Origin: Serinus canaria
Taxonomy: Eukaryota; Chordata; Aves; Passeriformes; Fringillidae
Direction: 5' to 3'
Length of the DNA stretch: 64,000 nt
Assembly: GCF_022539315.1 (NCBI RefSeq)
Contig: NC_066316.1
Location: 12,269,108 to 12,333,107, forward strand
The notes under the pieces were generated by a model, which had not been told where the DNA came from, searched no databases, and worked only from the letters and a program-made list of their open reading frames with translations. This document shows positions 1 through 10,660 of the stretch, in pieces. The position numbers and the translations under genes were made by a program. Position 1 is the first letter of the stretch, and every line of letters starts with the position of its first letter.

Positions 1-3000
1 GTGCAGATGCTCTGAGAGGTCTCTTTCCTGAAGTTTCTGCTTTGTTAGCAGCTTTGTATTTATCTAACTTCATTTTTAAGCATGCAGACACTGAGCTTGT
101 GACAGTGGAGAGCTCACTGACTGAAGTGAGTCTAGAAATGAATTTTCCCCATCGTGGCCAGGTTAGTGCTTGTAGAGCAGCACAGAGGGCAGAAGGGCAG
201 AGGTACTCAAAACATGATTTCAAATGCTTAATAGGAGTTTGTTTTCAGGAAATTCTTGCTGGTTCAATACTCATTTCTCTAACCTGCAGTTCACTCTGTA
301 AGATGCCTCAGTTTTATAACACTGCTATTTTAATGCAGCTTGGTTGTCACCATCACATTATCTTTCAGCAGACGGGCTCGGGAGCCACATAACACAAATC
401 TTCCAGGGAGACAGGGCTTGAGATCTCTGAGGTGGCACCAATGACCTGTCCTTGAAACAATTCATGCTTGGCCCAAGGTAGAGCAGGGATCCTTCCCTGG
501 TGTGTGTGGTAGAATATAAACCAGGGGAAAGGAGGAGGCTGAGAGCTCCCCATGGAATTACCAGGGCTTTCATCCTGCTCATGCCCATGATGGTAAATCT
601 GCTCTCCTTCCTGTACAAGGCAGTGCTCTGTGTGACACTTCACTTGCTCCTGTGCATTCCATTTTTGCCACCCCTCACAAGTGCAGGGTTCTCTCTGTGG
701 TTGCCCCTTTTTTTTTTTTTTGCTGCACACACCATATCTCTCTTCACATGCTACAGACACAAGGTTTCCCATTATTTAATTTTTCTTGTAACTCTTACTT
801 TTCTCTACAGGCCTCTTCCAGTCCCTGTCAAGAGCTCTGCTTGGAGCTGCTTTTCTTTTCTTTCTCATTGAGAAGGAAGCCATGCAGGGTGCTAATATTA
901 TATTCTCCACCAAGCTGCTGTTCACAGATGTGAGGACAATGTTATGCTGTAAGGTGTTGATCTGTAGGTGGTTATCAATCTGTCCTCATTCCCCTCCTAC
1001 TTTTCACAAAGTTTTAATCACCATAACTGAAGAGAAACAGCAGCAAATACCACCCTGCAGACAAATACCACCACGTTTGGATATAAAGTCCAGCTCATTA
1101 TTTTTTAATACTGCTTTAATATTTGGAAAAATATCAAAGACTCAAATACTAAAGCTGGCACTTCTAGTGGGTCTCTAATAATTATTATTGAAAACAGTTG
1201 CTGGCATAATTGTTTGGGTACATAGTGAGTTCTATTAAAACCTGCAATCAGTTTTGCAATCTCCTATTGTAGTGGTAAAAAGAAAATAAAACTACATGAG
1301 GTGTACCTGCATGGCAGCTGTTTCATGATATGGCAATTAAGCAGGCTGGGGAAGCAGTGAGGCAAGGAGTGACATGGGGACAATTTGCCTACAGTACAGG
1401 ATTGCTGCATCTATTTGTGCAGCTGGCATCCACACCTCGGAGAGGCAGGGAATTTAAAACTGAATTCATTTCACTTCAGGACAAATTAAGGACAGTGCCA
1501 AATACACTAATCCTTTCTATAGGTCAGCTCTAAAAATTATTTTCTTTCTCAAGCAAGTTTCTATTTTAATTAAAAAACCTCTAAGATTGATTGATATTTA
1601 AAATAAGCTAATATGAAAAGGTGTCCTCCTCCACCCCTTCCTTTAACTGCCTACTAAAGCCAACAATCCAGTCATGATCCAGTGGCACTTGTATTACCAT
1701 GGAACTCTGCACTGACAGGTGCAGCCCTGGTGGTCTGCATTGGGCAAAACATTACTTGAAGCTTCATTTTTAGGATCACTGCAGTGTTTTCTTGTCTGTT
1801 TTCCAGTGGAGGGTTTGGAAGACGTGTTGGGCTTTTTGCCAGGACAGAGCAGGTATCCTGCTGTGTGAAATCTTGAGGAGGATGTGCAGCAAGTTCTCAC
1901 GTGCTCCCCTTGAGGCTGGCACTCAGGCAGCCCCTGGGTGTGATCCAGACCCCACAGAGGCTGCTCAGCCCCTCAGGTACTGGATGACCCTGCTGGCACT
2001 CTTCCTTATCCAAGGAGCCATCCCCATAGCTCCTGAGGGCTTCCTGAACTGCTCTGCAGAGCACACTCCAGCTAACCCTGGTGGCACAGGGTGGTAAAAA
2101 ATGATAGGCACCACCTCTGTTCCTTGTATGTATAACACAGGCACCAGAAATATACAATGTATATAGTTCTGAAAAAAGCATTGCAGGGTTTTAGATATTT
2201 TTGCTGAATTGTAGTGGGATAATTATCCCTCTGTGAGCAGAACTGCTGCAGCCATGCATGACAACTGTCTTGTCTATGGGACTCCATAACCTGTGAACTG
2301 TGATTTTCATCAGAAATGGGAGTTCATGTGTCTGCCAGACAGCAAATATCTGTATTTCTCCTTTTCACAAATCTAAGGTTACACTACTTGCATGGCAACT
2401 CTGCTGCTGTCAGTGCTGCCTGAACTTCAGAAGTTAAAGCTCATAGCTGTGACATTCATTCATGCATAATTTAAGGTATAATCTCTATCACTAAATTTGA
2501 CTTTTCCACAGGGTTACCAGGAAACAAGGCCTCATTTTTACACACTTCCTTTTCATTACTAATTTTTTTCAGCTTCACATTTAATGGTCTTCTGTTTGAC
2601 ACATTCTCTTTTATTCCTGCTTTCAGGAAGGCAGCCTCAGCCGGAAGACTCCCACGTCACCACTTGACTTGTCTGTTACCACGTGTCCTGAACATCCTGT
2701 GTTCATAGTAATAATTCAGTGCAGGTTTTGTATTAATAGAAGTACACCTAAATCATTTTCACTTATCTCTGAGCATCTGCTGTCTCCTCCTACATTCTTC
2801 CTTAAATCTTAACACAGGGTCTCTTAGAGAAAATCCTGCTTCACACTTAAACGAACTCATTGAGTTGGTACTTTTGATTGCATATATTTTTGCATGTCTA
2901 TTTTCTGTGCATGGAAAATACATTTCATTATTTTGAGGCATTTTGTGCTGGAAAAATGACTAAATAGATGCAGTAAAATCTGATCATTTCCTGGGTGAAA

Positions 3001-4863
3001 TTTTTGTTCACTGTCTTTTTCTCTGCCCTCAGGTGGTGGCTTACTTACCTCACAGCCAATTACAGCTGGGCAGCACTTGCAGCAGAGATTTGTAATTTTA
3101 GAAGAAACTCTTTGGTAACAGATGGCCCCATTTTTTTTTTTTTGTAAGGACTACTGAAGTCCTTTAGTATCTAATTTAGGTAAAATCTGGGAGCTGACAA
3201 CAGACTTATGCTACATTGCCAACTCCGGGCATTAAAAAATAACAAGTCTTTAAAATATAATGAACTTTTAAATTTGCCTAGCGATTTTTCAATCCAAGGC
3301 GCTGAGTGGTCTAATTTTCAAATATTTCCCTGGAAGAATGAAAGCCAAGAACTTGCCTTCCTTTCAAATAAATTCTCATGCAATCCTGGGGATTTTAAAA
3401 CCAAGGTTTCACAGAAGGTGTCATCAAAAAACAACCAAACAGACTGGCAACTGTGCAGGTGGCAGAGCACAACAGGACAGTCCTGCACCCTCCTGGGGTG
3501 CACCTACCAGGTGTGCCCATAGGTATGGGTTAGTGTCTGTACACACAGACATGTGGTGGTGAATTCAGAAAGCTCTCTTTTCCAAGAAGGGATCAACTTT
3601 CCAGCAGTGAACAAAGGAGAGCCTGTTTCCATTAACTCTGCACTGATCCATGGAAAGTACTTGTAGGCAGGGAGAGCCTGAGGGGGCAGCTGTGCATCTT
3701 CTAATGGGCCTGCCTGCAGGTCTGGGAAGGGCACAAGAGCTCAGTGCTCACAGTCATCCACCAGCTGGATGGTTGTTACCTTCTGCACCTGCTTTGCATG
3801 GAGGTGATCAACTCCCCTGCCAGTTATTTCCACCCCACAGGCAGATGCCAGCTCAAATCACAGATGTTCACTGATAGTGCCAAGATCAGAGCAGCAGCAC
3901 TTCCACAGCATCACTCAGCTGCAGCAGAGACACCAAGCACTGACCTCCTGTGCAAGCACTACAGCCACTCCAGGGGCCTGCAAAGCAGTTCTGAATTTAC
4001 TGCTTCACTTCAAGCAGGTCTGCCTAAAATGAGTGTCCATTGCCAGAACTTGAATTCATCCAATTCCCAGAACTTCTAAATGCAGCCCCCCAGTCCCCAG
4101 TCTCCTGCTTCCACCTGACTGACTGAGAGCAGCCCAGCTTTGTGCAGGACAGGGATGTGACATCAGGTCACACTGATGTCACACCACCCTGAGATGGGGC
4201 ACATGTGGAAGCACAGATCTGCCCCAGCATCCTTCCTCCCATGTTGTGTGGGTGGAAGAATGTGGTTAATGCTTCATTTTCCTGGTGTTGGTGCACTGTA
4301 ACAACGCAGCATCAGGATGCTGAACCAGTTTCTTTTTGGACTGCCAGTGCATTTTTCTCCACATTAAGGATTTTGTGGCAATGGTCTATGCTATTGTGAG
4401 AAAAAAACAACAGCTCCTTTCAAAGCCTTTTTCCATATAAAGAAGTGGTGAGACAAAAAGATCATAAAGAATAAATCCAAAATAATAAAGCGAGGGCAGG
4501 GCAGGAAGACCCAACACACACAAAATGAGACAAAAAGAATCAGGACAAATGAGAGAAAAAGAAAATTAGTTGAACAAAGAGAAGAGTAATCAGTGGAAGC
4601 AGGAGGGGAAGGAATCTGAAAACATAATTCTGGAGGAATAGCCCATCTCTCCTTATCCATCCTCCCTGCCTCAAAAGGAGCTGCAAGGCTCTAGCTGCAC
4701 CTGAATCTCTTTTCAGCATAGTGTCTGTGTCTTTCTGCCTGAAATGAGTCTTTGTGACTTGCTCCAGAGAATCATAAAGCTGTTTCTGAGTGAGAAAAAT
4801 CTCTTGGTGTAGTCTTTGGTCGGTTTGTTTTTATTTAGAATGATTGCTTCTGTTCTCTCACAG
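1..4863. other. Unclassified noncoding stretch
   Basis: I see no convincing gene or recognisable repeat family here. Open frames are short, overlap on both strands and lack recognisable domains. The stretch holds a run of 14 T at 708-721 and a 13-T-scale run near 3129-3143. Splice-acceptor-like sites (pyrimidine tract plus CAG) end near 2626 and 3031 on the + strand. The frames after them are short or lack a good donor, so I do not call exons. Confidence 0.6.
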
Positions 4864-4952
4864 CCAAACCAGGAACCGAGGCAGGGACCAGCAACACCAT
4901 CCAGGATACTGCAGTAGAGGGAGCCACACCATCACCATCCCTAACTGATCCT
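4864..4952 (+). CDS. Possible internal exon (89 nt), unknown gene
   Basis: A pyrimidine-rich acceptor ending in CTCTCACAG sits directly before this segment and a consensus GTAAGT donor directly after it. Only one of the three frames is open. It starts with two bases of a split codon, then 29 codons rich in Thr, Ser, Pro, Gly and acidic residues (for example KPGTEAGTSN and ATPSPSLTDP). That composition would suit an extracellular linker or mucin-like stalk, but this is inference. The exon would be phase 1 at its start and phase 0 at its end. I do not recognise the protein, and no neighbouring exon with a matching phase is visible. Twenty-nine open codons can easily arise by chance, so the call rests mainly on the two splice sites. 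Confidence 0.25.
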
Positions 4953-6074
4953 GTAAGTCTTTCAGTAATATTTATTATTATTATTGCCCAAGAGCTGGAC
5001 TTCTAAAGACATTTAAGTATCAAAACATAGAAAAAAATTTGAAAAAATTTGGAAAATATATAGAATTTTTTTTTCATCCTTTATGCACAATATTATAAAC
5101 TGTGTTTTCTCATATCCCTGTATAACACATTGAAGCTACTGGTTAGCCTGATTGCTCAATATTCCCTCTCTTCCAGGGTTTTGTTGAAAAAAGAAAGATT
5201 TCATGAGCCAAACCAAAACAGTAATATTGCAGATTTTTGTAATCTTTTTTAGGAAAATTCCAAGTTTACACAGTACTGTAAAGAAGTTTGCAGGGGGAGC
5301 ATCCCTCTTGTGGCATTTTGAAATCCTGCCAGTAAGCACAGTCAGCAGTGGGTTCTTCTAAATGTCTTTCAGTTTTTCTATGCTGAAATGGTCTTTTTCC
5401 CCTGCTTACACATTTTCACACCCTTAACTTTTTGTCCCCAAATTCCCCAGTCTTTTTGCTTTTGGTAAAAGGTAAGCCAGTTAATATCTGTACTGTTCAA
5501 TGTATGCTCAAACTGCTGTGTGATAAACAAGAGCTCCCCTACCAACACTAAAAATGTTTTAAAGTGAATTTTTATTAAGTCAAAATGTTCAATGATTGTT
5601 CTTTTTGAATTGTAGTGCGAGGTAACAAGAAAAAATGAAGCTAAGAAAAATTCTGCCTGACTGAGGAATGATATACCCCAGGTTTGCTAAGTGGCACATT
5701 AATGATGCATATGGATTATTAAATTCTGAAGAGTACATCACTGGCATGTAAATTTCCCTTAGGCATGTGGTTAGATCACTAAGTACCTGCATTTGTCTTC
5801 TGAAAGAGTGATTCATACATAGTTGATTGTGATTTCATACCACACTTACACCCTGTGCAAATCCCTCTTCCTGATTGACTTTTTGATTTGAGTATCGATG
5901 GTAACCTCTTGGAACTTGGATTTCCAAGATGTTATAAGTAAAAATTTTCAAAATTTGGGTGTAGAAGAGGTGACACTGCAGGGGTTTTCAGATTTAAGGA
6001 CAGGAAAACAGTTATGGCACGAAACAGGTCTGGCTTTTAAGAGGATTGACATCTAAAAATGAATTACTGCAAAT
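4953..6074. other. Unclassified AT-rich stretch
   Basis: Nothing recognisable. A TTA trinucleotide-like run lies near 4970-4984, and the rest is AT-rich, stop-rich DNA up to the end of the CR1 copy at about 6075. Confidence 0.5.
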
Positions 6075-6486
6075 CCATAGAATGATTGAGTGGTTTGGGT
6101 TGGAAGGAACCTGAAAGATCGCCCAGTTCCAAACTCCCTGCCATGGACAAGGGCACCTTCCATCAGGTTGTTCAGAGCCCCATCCAACCTGGCCCTGAAC
6201 CCTTTCAGGGAAGGAGCATCCACAGCTTCTCTTTGCAACCTGTGCCAGTGCCTCACCACCCTGAAAGTAAAGAATTTCCCCTCATATCTAACTAAACCTA
6301 CTCTCTTCCACTTTGAAGCCATTCCCCTTGTCCTGTCTCTTCACACCCTTGTGAAAATCCCTCTCCAGCTCTCTTGTAGCCCCCTTTAGGTACTGGAAGG
6401 TGCTCTGAGGTCTCCCCAAAGCTTCTCTTCTGCAGGCTGAACAAGCCCAGCTCTCTCAGGAGAGGGGCTGCAGCCCTCTGAGCATC
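6075..6486 (-). mobile_element. CR1 LINE 3' fragment, 5'-truncated
   Basis: On the - strand this reads as the last part of a CR1 non-LTR retrotransposon. Its 3' end lies near 6075, with the CR1-type terminal ATTCTATGG-like tail seen in reverse. The - strand still spells the decayed C-terminal end of ORF2 (endonuclease/reverse transcriptase protein), with the conserved block FFTFRVVRHWHRL followed by DAPSLKGFRARLDGAL. The untranslated region carries the usual phrases about 200-400 bases further up. It lacks the catalytic domains because of 5' truncation, the usual state of CR1 copies in birds. No target duplication is visible. Confidence 0.9.
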
Positions 6487-7399
6487 AAATCACCAGCTTG
6501 GCTCAGTTTTGTGCCAAGATCAGCATCAGCAAGGGGTCAGTGAGGGTGTGAGAGGACTGAAAGTCTGACTTCATGCAGTCTGGGGAGGAAAAAGAGTGAA
6601 TTGCTTTCAAACTAGGCTTCTCTGTGCTTGAATTGCAGCACTGTAGTTTGATATTCAGTCAGAACACAAGATTCTGTGGCACACAGGATTTTCTTTGTGA
6701 CTACAAGCAGGGAGGTCTGAATATAAAGTTTGCTTAAATTTTTCATGCAAAAAAATACTTTTGCTGAAAATGCACTTTTGGATTGACTGGAATTATTTGT
6801 AAATCCAGACCAGAATTTGGCCAGTAAGCTTCATCAACAAATACAGAAAACATCCTAAAATTTTTAAAAGTTTATTTTAATGCAATATATTTTAATGAGG
6901 TGTGCCATTTTTAATTTTAAATAATGCTTAGCCTTGAAGTTAACTATTTAAGATGGCATGAAAATATATTAAAATCTAACAAGAAATAGGATTTGATTTC
7001 AAAACAATTTTGTTTGACCTCAAATCATTGTTACTTTCTCTTTTGATCAGGACAGAATCTCTGATTCTCTGAAGCAAGTCACAAAGACTCATTTCAGGAA
7101 AGAAGACACAGACTTTTCTTTTGACTCGACTTTGATAACCACCCCTTAAAGCCCATATATTTGTTCCACTTCTTGATTTAAATAAAGAATGCATTTGCTT
7201 CTTTAGGTCTCATTTTAGGAAATCTCTGAGCTGCCAATATACAAATGTGGCTCTGTCACTGACCTTCTGCTTGCAGGTGCATCACCTGGACTATTCCTTG
7301 TAGAGTGGAACTGAGAAACAAAAGTGAACAACTTAATTGTAATGAACTTGTAATTCTGTAATTCTGAAACCAAGTGGACTTAGTTCTCCTGTGGTAACC
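6487..7399. other. Unclassified stretch
   Basis: No gene or repeat recognised. AT-rich around 6850-7000. Open frames are short and without domains. Confidence 0.5.
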
Positions 7400-7825
7400 C
7401 TGTGTGTTGATGACTTACAAGGACAAGGAGGATTTTGTGAATTACAAGAAAGATTGTTAGCAGGCATGATATGCTTGGGTTTTCAAAAAGCCTTTGACGA
7501 GGCTCCTCGTGAAAAGGTATTAATAAAATTAGGTTTCCATGGGATTTTATGGTTTGAGGTATGGTTTGAAAAAGCAAAAAGGAAAGGCAAAACTGTCATT
7601 TTCAGGACAGAGAAGGGTTGACACCAGTTCTCTCAGAAACTGGGTGTGAGACAGGCTTTATTCAACATCTCGACCTGGGGAGGCTGGTGGAATGAATATC
7701 TCCAAATTTATGGAGATTAGCAGTCAAATGAGGCCCTGAAGCTCCAAAAGGTGGCAGATGATGAAGGTCAAAAAAGTGGCAGATATGCTGCAGTGCAGAT
7801 AAAAGAACATTTTGTATATTGAAGT
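7400..7825 (+). mobile_element. Decayed LINE reverse-transcriptase fragment
   Basis: The + strand contains a residue block resembling the centre of a LINE reverse transcriptase: LGFQKAFDEAPREKVLIKLG at about 7470-7530, then a GFHG and W-x-x-x-WFEK stretch. In L2/CR1-like elements this follows the pattern of a (D/G)FxKAFDxxPH helix and a GxxG turn. Downstream, in broken frames around 7670-7800, traces of the following region can be made out (a leucine/aspartate block, then NISKF where active elements have the FADD catalytic motif, and later KWQ repeats). The frame is interrupted by stops, so this is a dead fragment. Assignment to L2-like rather than CR1 is uncertain. Confidence 0.55.
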
Positions 7826-7885
7826 CACTGTTACATATAATTGAGCTCCAAAGAGGCATTTGGAGCTCAATTATATGTAACAGTG
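7826..7885. repeat. Perfect 27-bp inverted repeat with 6-nt loop
   Basis: Bases 7826-7852 are an exact reverse complement of 7859-7885, separated by the 6 bases GAGGCA. The arms contain GAGCTC. The match stops abruptly at both outer ends (T at 7825 against C at 7886). The sequence therefore forms a strong potential hairpin. It lies at the end of the recognisable LINE fragment. Such a perfect short-spaced inversion is most easily explained by a template-switch event copying one arm from the other, which is my inference. Confidence 0.95.
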
Positions 7886-8359
7886 CAGCCACCACTGGCA
7901 GGTCACTGAAATCCTTGGCTCAGAGCACAGCAACAGCCAGAAAGGCAACAAAACACCATCAGAAAGGGTCCTGGAAACAGAACTGATGGCACCTGGATGC
8001 CTTCACAAAGGAGCAGAGCAAACCCCCAGCTTGGGCTCTGCCTGCTGGTGGATCTGGTGCCAGCACCTCAGTGTGGGCAGAGACACCAGACACGAGATTT
8101 TCAAAGGATGGAGCCACTGCCTTGCATGGAAAGGACAAAATGGTCCCATTTTGGGGGCCCATGGCCCCATATTTATCTCCTTTCCACACCCATTTGTTTG
8201 CTGTGGAAAGGGGAAGGAGGAGTGGGATGGAGCTGAGGTTTACAAAGTCACTCTAAGCTGGATGGGGAGCTGTTACTCAGCAAGTTGTGCAGAGTGGGGG
8301 CTGAGGGACAGCAACTGAAAATAACAGATGGGTTTAAAAGAGATGAAAGATGTACTGCT
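7886..8359. other. Stretch between hairpin and LTR, possibly LINE remainder
   Basis: Three overlapping frames are open for 60-110 codons around 7986-8318 but none shows a known domain. A phrase near 7910-7970 is faintly like the region before the CR1/L2 C-terminus. That would make it the continuation of the LINE copy, but the match is too weak to call. Confidence 0.3.
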
Positions 8360-8873
8360 CTCCATAGCAAGGTCTGAACTCGAAAGTAAAACTTTTAGGT
8401 TGAGATAAGAACAGTTTAATAATTGAAAACCAAGTAAAATATAATAAAAATAGTAAATAATATAATAAAAATAGTAAATAATAATGACTTAAAAATTGAA
8501 AAAAAAATTAACAAGTGATGCACAATAAAATTGTTCACCCCTCACTGACTGATGCCACAACCCATTCCTGAATTCAGATCATTCCCTTTTTTGGGTAACT
8601 CCCCTAGTTTATATTCTGGGCATGTTTGGTGTGGAATATCCCTTTGGCCAGTCTGGATCTCTTATCCCAGCTATGCCCCCTCACAGGTTTTTTCTTTTCC
8701 ATCCCTCCTCCCTGGCAAAGCATGGGGAAAAAAAAAAAGTCCTTGACTTAGGATAAACATGACTTAGCAAAAACAAAAACATCAGTGTGTTATCATCCCC
8801 TTCTGAATCCAAAACACAGCCCTGCACCAGTCATTGAGAAGAAGTTAATTCTGTCCTAACTGAAACCAGGACA
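8360..8873 (-). mobile_element. Solo LTR of an avian endogenous retrovirus
   Basis: Read on the - strand, the element starts at 8873 with TGTCCTGGTTTCAG. It continues with phrases of a widespread avian LTR family, including GTGTTTTGGATTCAG, a block about loss of TAAGTCAAGGACTTTT, and CTGGCCAAAGGGATATTCCA. A TATA-box-like AATATAAACT follows at about 8600-8612, and then GTGCATCACTTGTT at the start of the transcribed region. An AT-rich zone with a 21-bp duplication (8440-8481) follows. The low-coordinate (3') boundary is uncertain. The family similarity runs at least to about 8385, and I set 8360 as an estimate. No internal viral genes flank it, so it is a solo LTR left by recombination. Confidence 0.8.
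8440..8481. repeat. 21-bp tandem duplication (two copies)
   Basis: The unit TATAATAAAAATAGTAAATA plus A occurs twice, exactly, at 8440-8460 and 8461-8481, inside the AT-rich 3' part of the LTR. It probably arose by slippage after insertion. Confidence 0.9.
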
Positions 8874-10394
8874 GCCCCCAGTGCCCAAGCTCAGGTACTT
8901 TCCTCTCAGGGTCTCTCCTGTGCCACTGCTGGACACAGCACTTGGTCTGGATGGTTCCAGCAGCTGGACCCAGCCAGGGTGTTCTTCTCTTCTTGTATTC
9001 CACATTTTCAGTCAAGCCTGGGCTGCTCAATCCCTACAGTATTAAAAGTAGCTCAGTAGAGCTGTCACCCCAGGGCAGGTGGGCTCAGTACCAGACTGAG
9101 GGGTTTGTAAAGTGGGGAGAACTGTGGTTGCTCATCTTCACAGGTTTCCTGGGCACAGTCTAAAGTTTTCTCATGTTACCTTTGCTTCATAGAGGTGAGA
9201 ACACGCTTTTTACTTGTGTGTGAATGTCATGAAGTGACAGTGAGTAGTCACTTCTCAGAAGTCTCTTCTCACAGACAGTGACAGCCCCTTCTGTGGAGCT
9301 TTTTAAAATACAGAATAAACTGTGAATTAGCAAAGACACACTTCTGTCTGAGTCACCAGCCCCGTCCAAATGACATCTCAAAGCTGTGTTGTGCTGGAAA
9401 GGCTCATAACTGTGGGAGCCAATTTGAAAAGTACTGATTCTTAATAAATGACAAGGAGTAACTCCAGCAGAAAGGAGCTGGGCTGGCCCAAGGCTCCTTC
9501 CCTCTTGGAGTAAAAGTCAAACCACAATGTCAAATGCTTTGACTGCCTATGGGGTGCCAATATTGTCTGTAGGAGATAAAAAGCAAGTATGGATTCAGGG
9601 TGCAATAATATGGAGGACTAAGCTACAGTCTTTATGTAAGACACTCAGAACTAATCCACAAGCCTGCAAAATGGACAAAGCCCCCTAGAGTTTATGATGA
9701 GAAATATGTGTTAAAGGCTTAGGAATCTAATGTGCCTCGCTTTTCCACCATAAAGATTTTTTGTGAGATTTCTGGAACATGAAGTCAGATGCTGCTGCCA
9801 AATCGGCAGCCACAGGGGGCTCTCAAGTCATGAAAAACAGCTCTTTATTCCCTTAACTTATTTGGATTTATAGGATTACTCTGCTGAGGACTGGCTCGAT
9901 GCTAAGCACCCTCCCACATTTCAACTGGCTCTTGAGAGAACTCTCAGCAGATTTTTTTTCCCACTGAATCAGGTATCCTGAGAGCATCACAACTGGAGGG
10001 CTTCATGCTCAAGTGATCTCTCAGTGTCTCACCCCAGCACCTCCATTCCCACTCTGTGCAGGGTGAACTGAGGGATTTCATGGTTTATTGACAAAATTAT
10101 GAGATCCACAGGCAGGAAAAAAAGCCAGGATTGCTTAGCAGAATTGTGCTGCATCTCAGAGAGGAAATATTTATCTGGCAACAGTAGTGTTTCTTATAGC
10201 TTTAAAGGTCAAAAAAAGCCTCTAAACCTGAGTTGCATGTGGAGACTCACTGGCAACCTGCACAGAGCACTGCCAAAGACTCCTCTGGAAGCCTGAAACC
10301 TTTTGAACCCCTGGAGAAGGTCTTGGTTATAAACAAACAAGTGCATTTTTTAGTGTCTTCATCTTCCATGTGGCCTTGAAGCTTGTACTGCTGT
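8874..10394. other. Unclassified stretch
   Basis: No gene or recognised repeat. The part around 9520-9800 has a moderately balanced composition and long runs without low complexity. I cannot tell conserved from neutral sequence without an alignment. Confidence 0.5.
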
Positions 10395-10660
10395 AGGTCT
10401 CCCCTCTGTGGTGACCAGTGACAGAACCCAAGGCATGAGGTTGTGTCAGGGAAGGCTGAGGGTGGATATCAGGAAAAGGTTTTTCCCCCAGAGGGTGACC
10501 TGGCACTGGAACAGGCTCCCCAGGGCAGTGGTCGCAGCACCAAGCCTGGCAGAGCTCCAGAAGCATTTGGACAAAGCTGTGCAGGGCCAGAAGCTGGACC
10601 CAATGATCCTGATGGGTCCCTTCCAACTCAGCACATTCTGTGCTTCTGTGCTTCTGTGAT
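10395..10660 (+). mobile_element. CR1 LINE 3' fragment, 5'-truncated
   Basis: The + strand carries the C-terminal end of CR1 ORF2: VTSDRTQGMRL, then GRLRVDIRKRFFP, WHWNRLPRAVVAAPSLAEL and LDKAV, with the frame broken afterwards. The typical CR1 closing phrase on GGGTCCCTTCCAACTCAGCA follows. The copy ends in a short-unit tail of three near-identical TTCTGTGC repeats (about 10634-10660), as expected for a CR1 3' terminus. The 5' break is near 10395. It is the opposite orientation to the copies at 6.1 and 18.4 kb. No target duplication is expected for this family. Confidence 0.92.

Noticed and set aside
2627..2807. Open + strand frame of about 60 codons after an acceptor ending TTTCAG
   Set aside because: No good donor and no recognisable product.
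3032..3113. Possible + strand exon after a strong acceptor ending CTGCCCTCAG
   Set aside because: The donor is mediocre and the exon end phase does not fit the candidate exon at 4864. No recognisable peptide.
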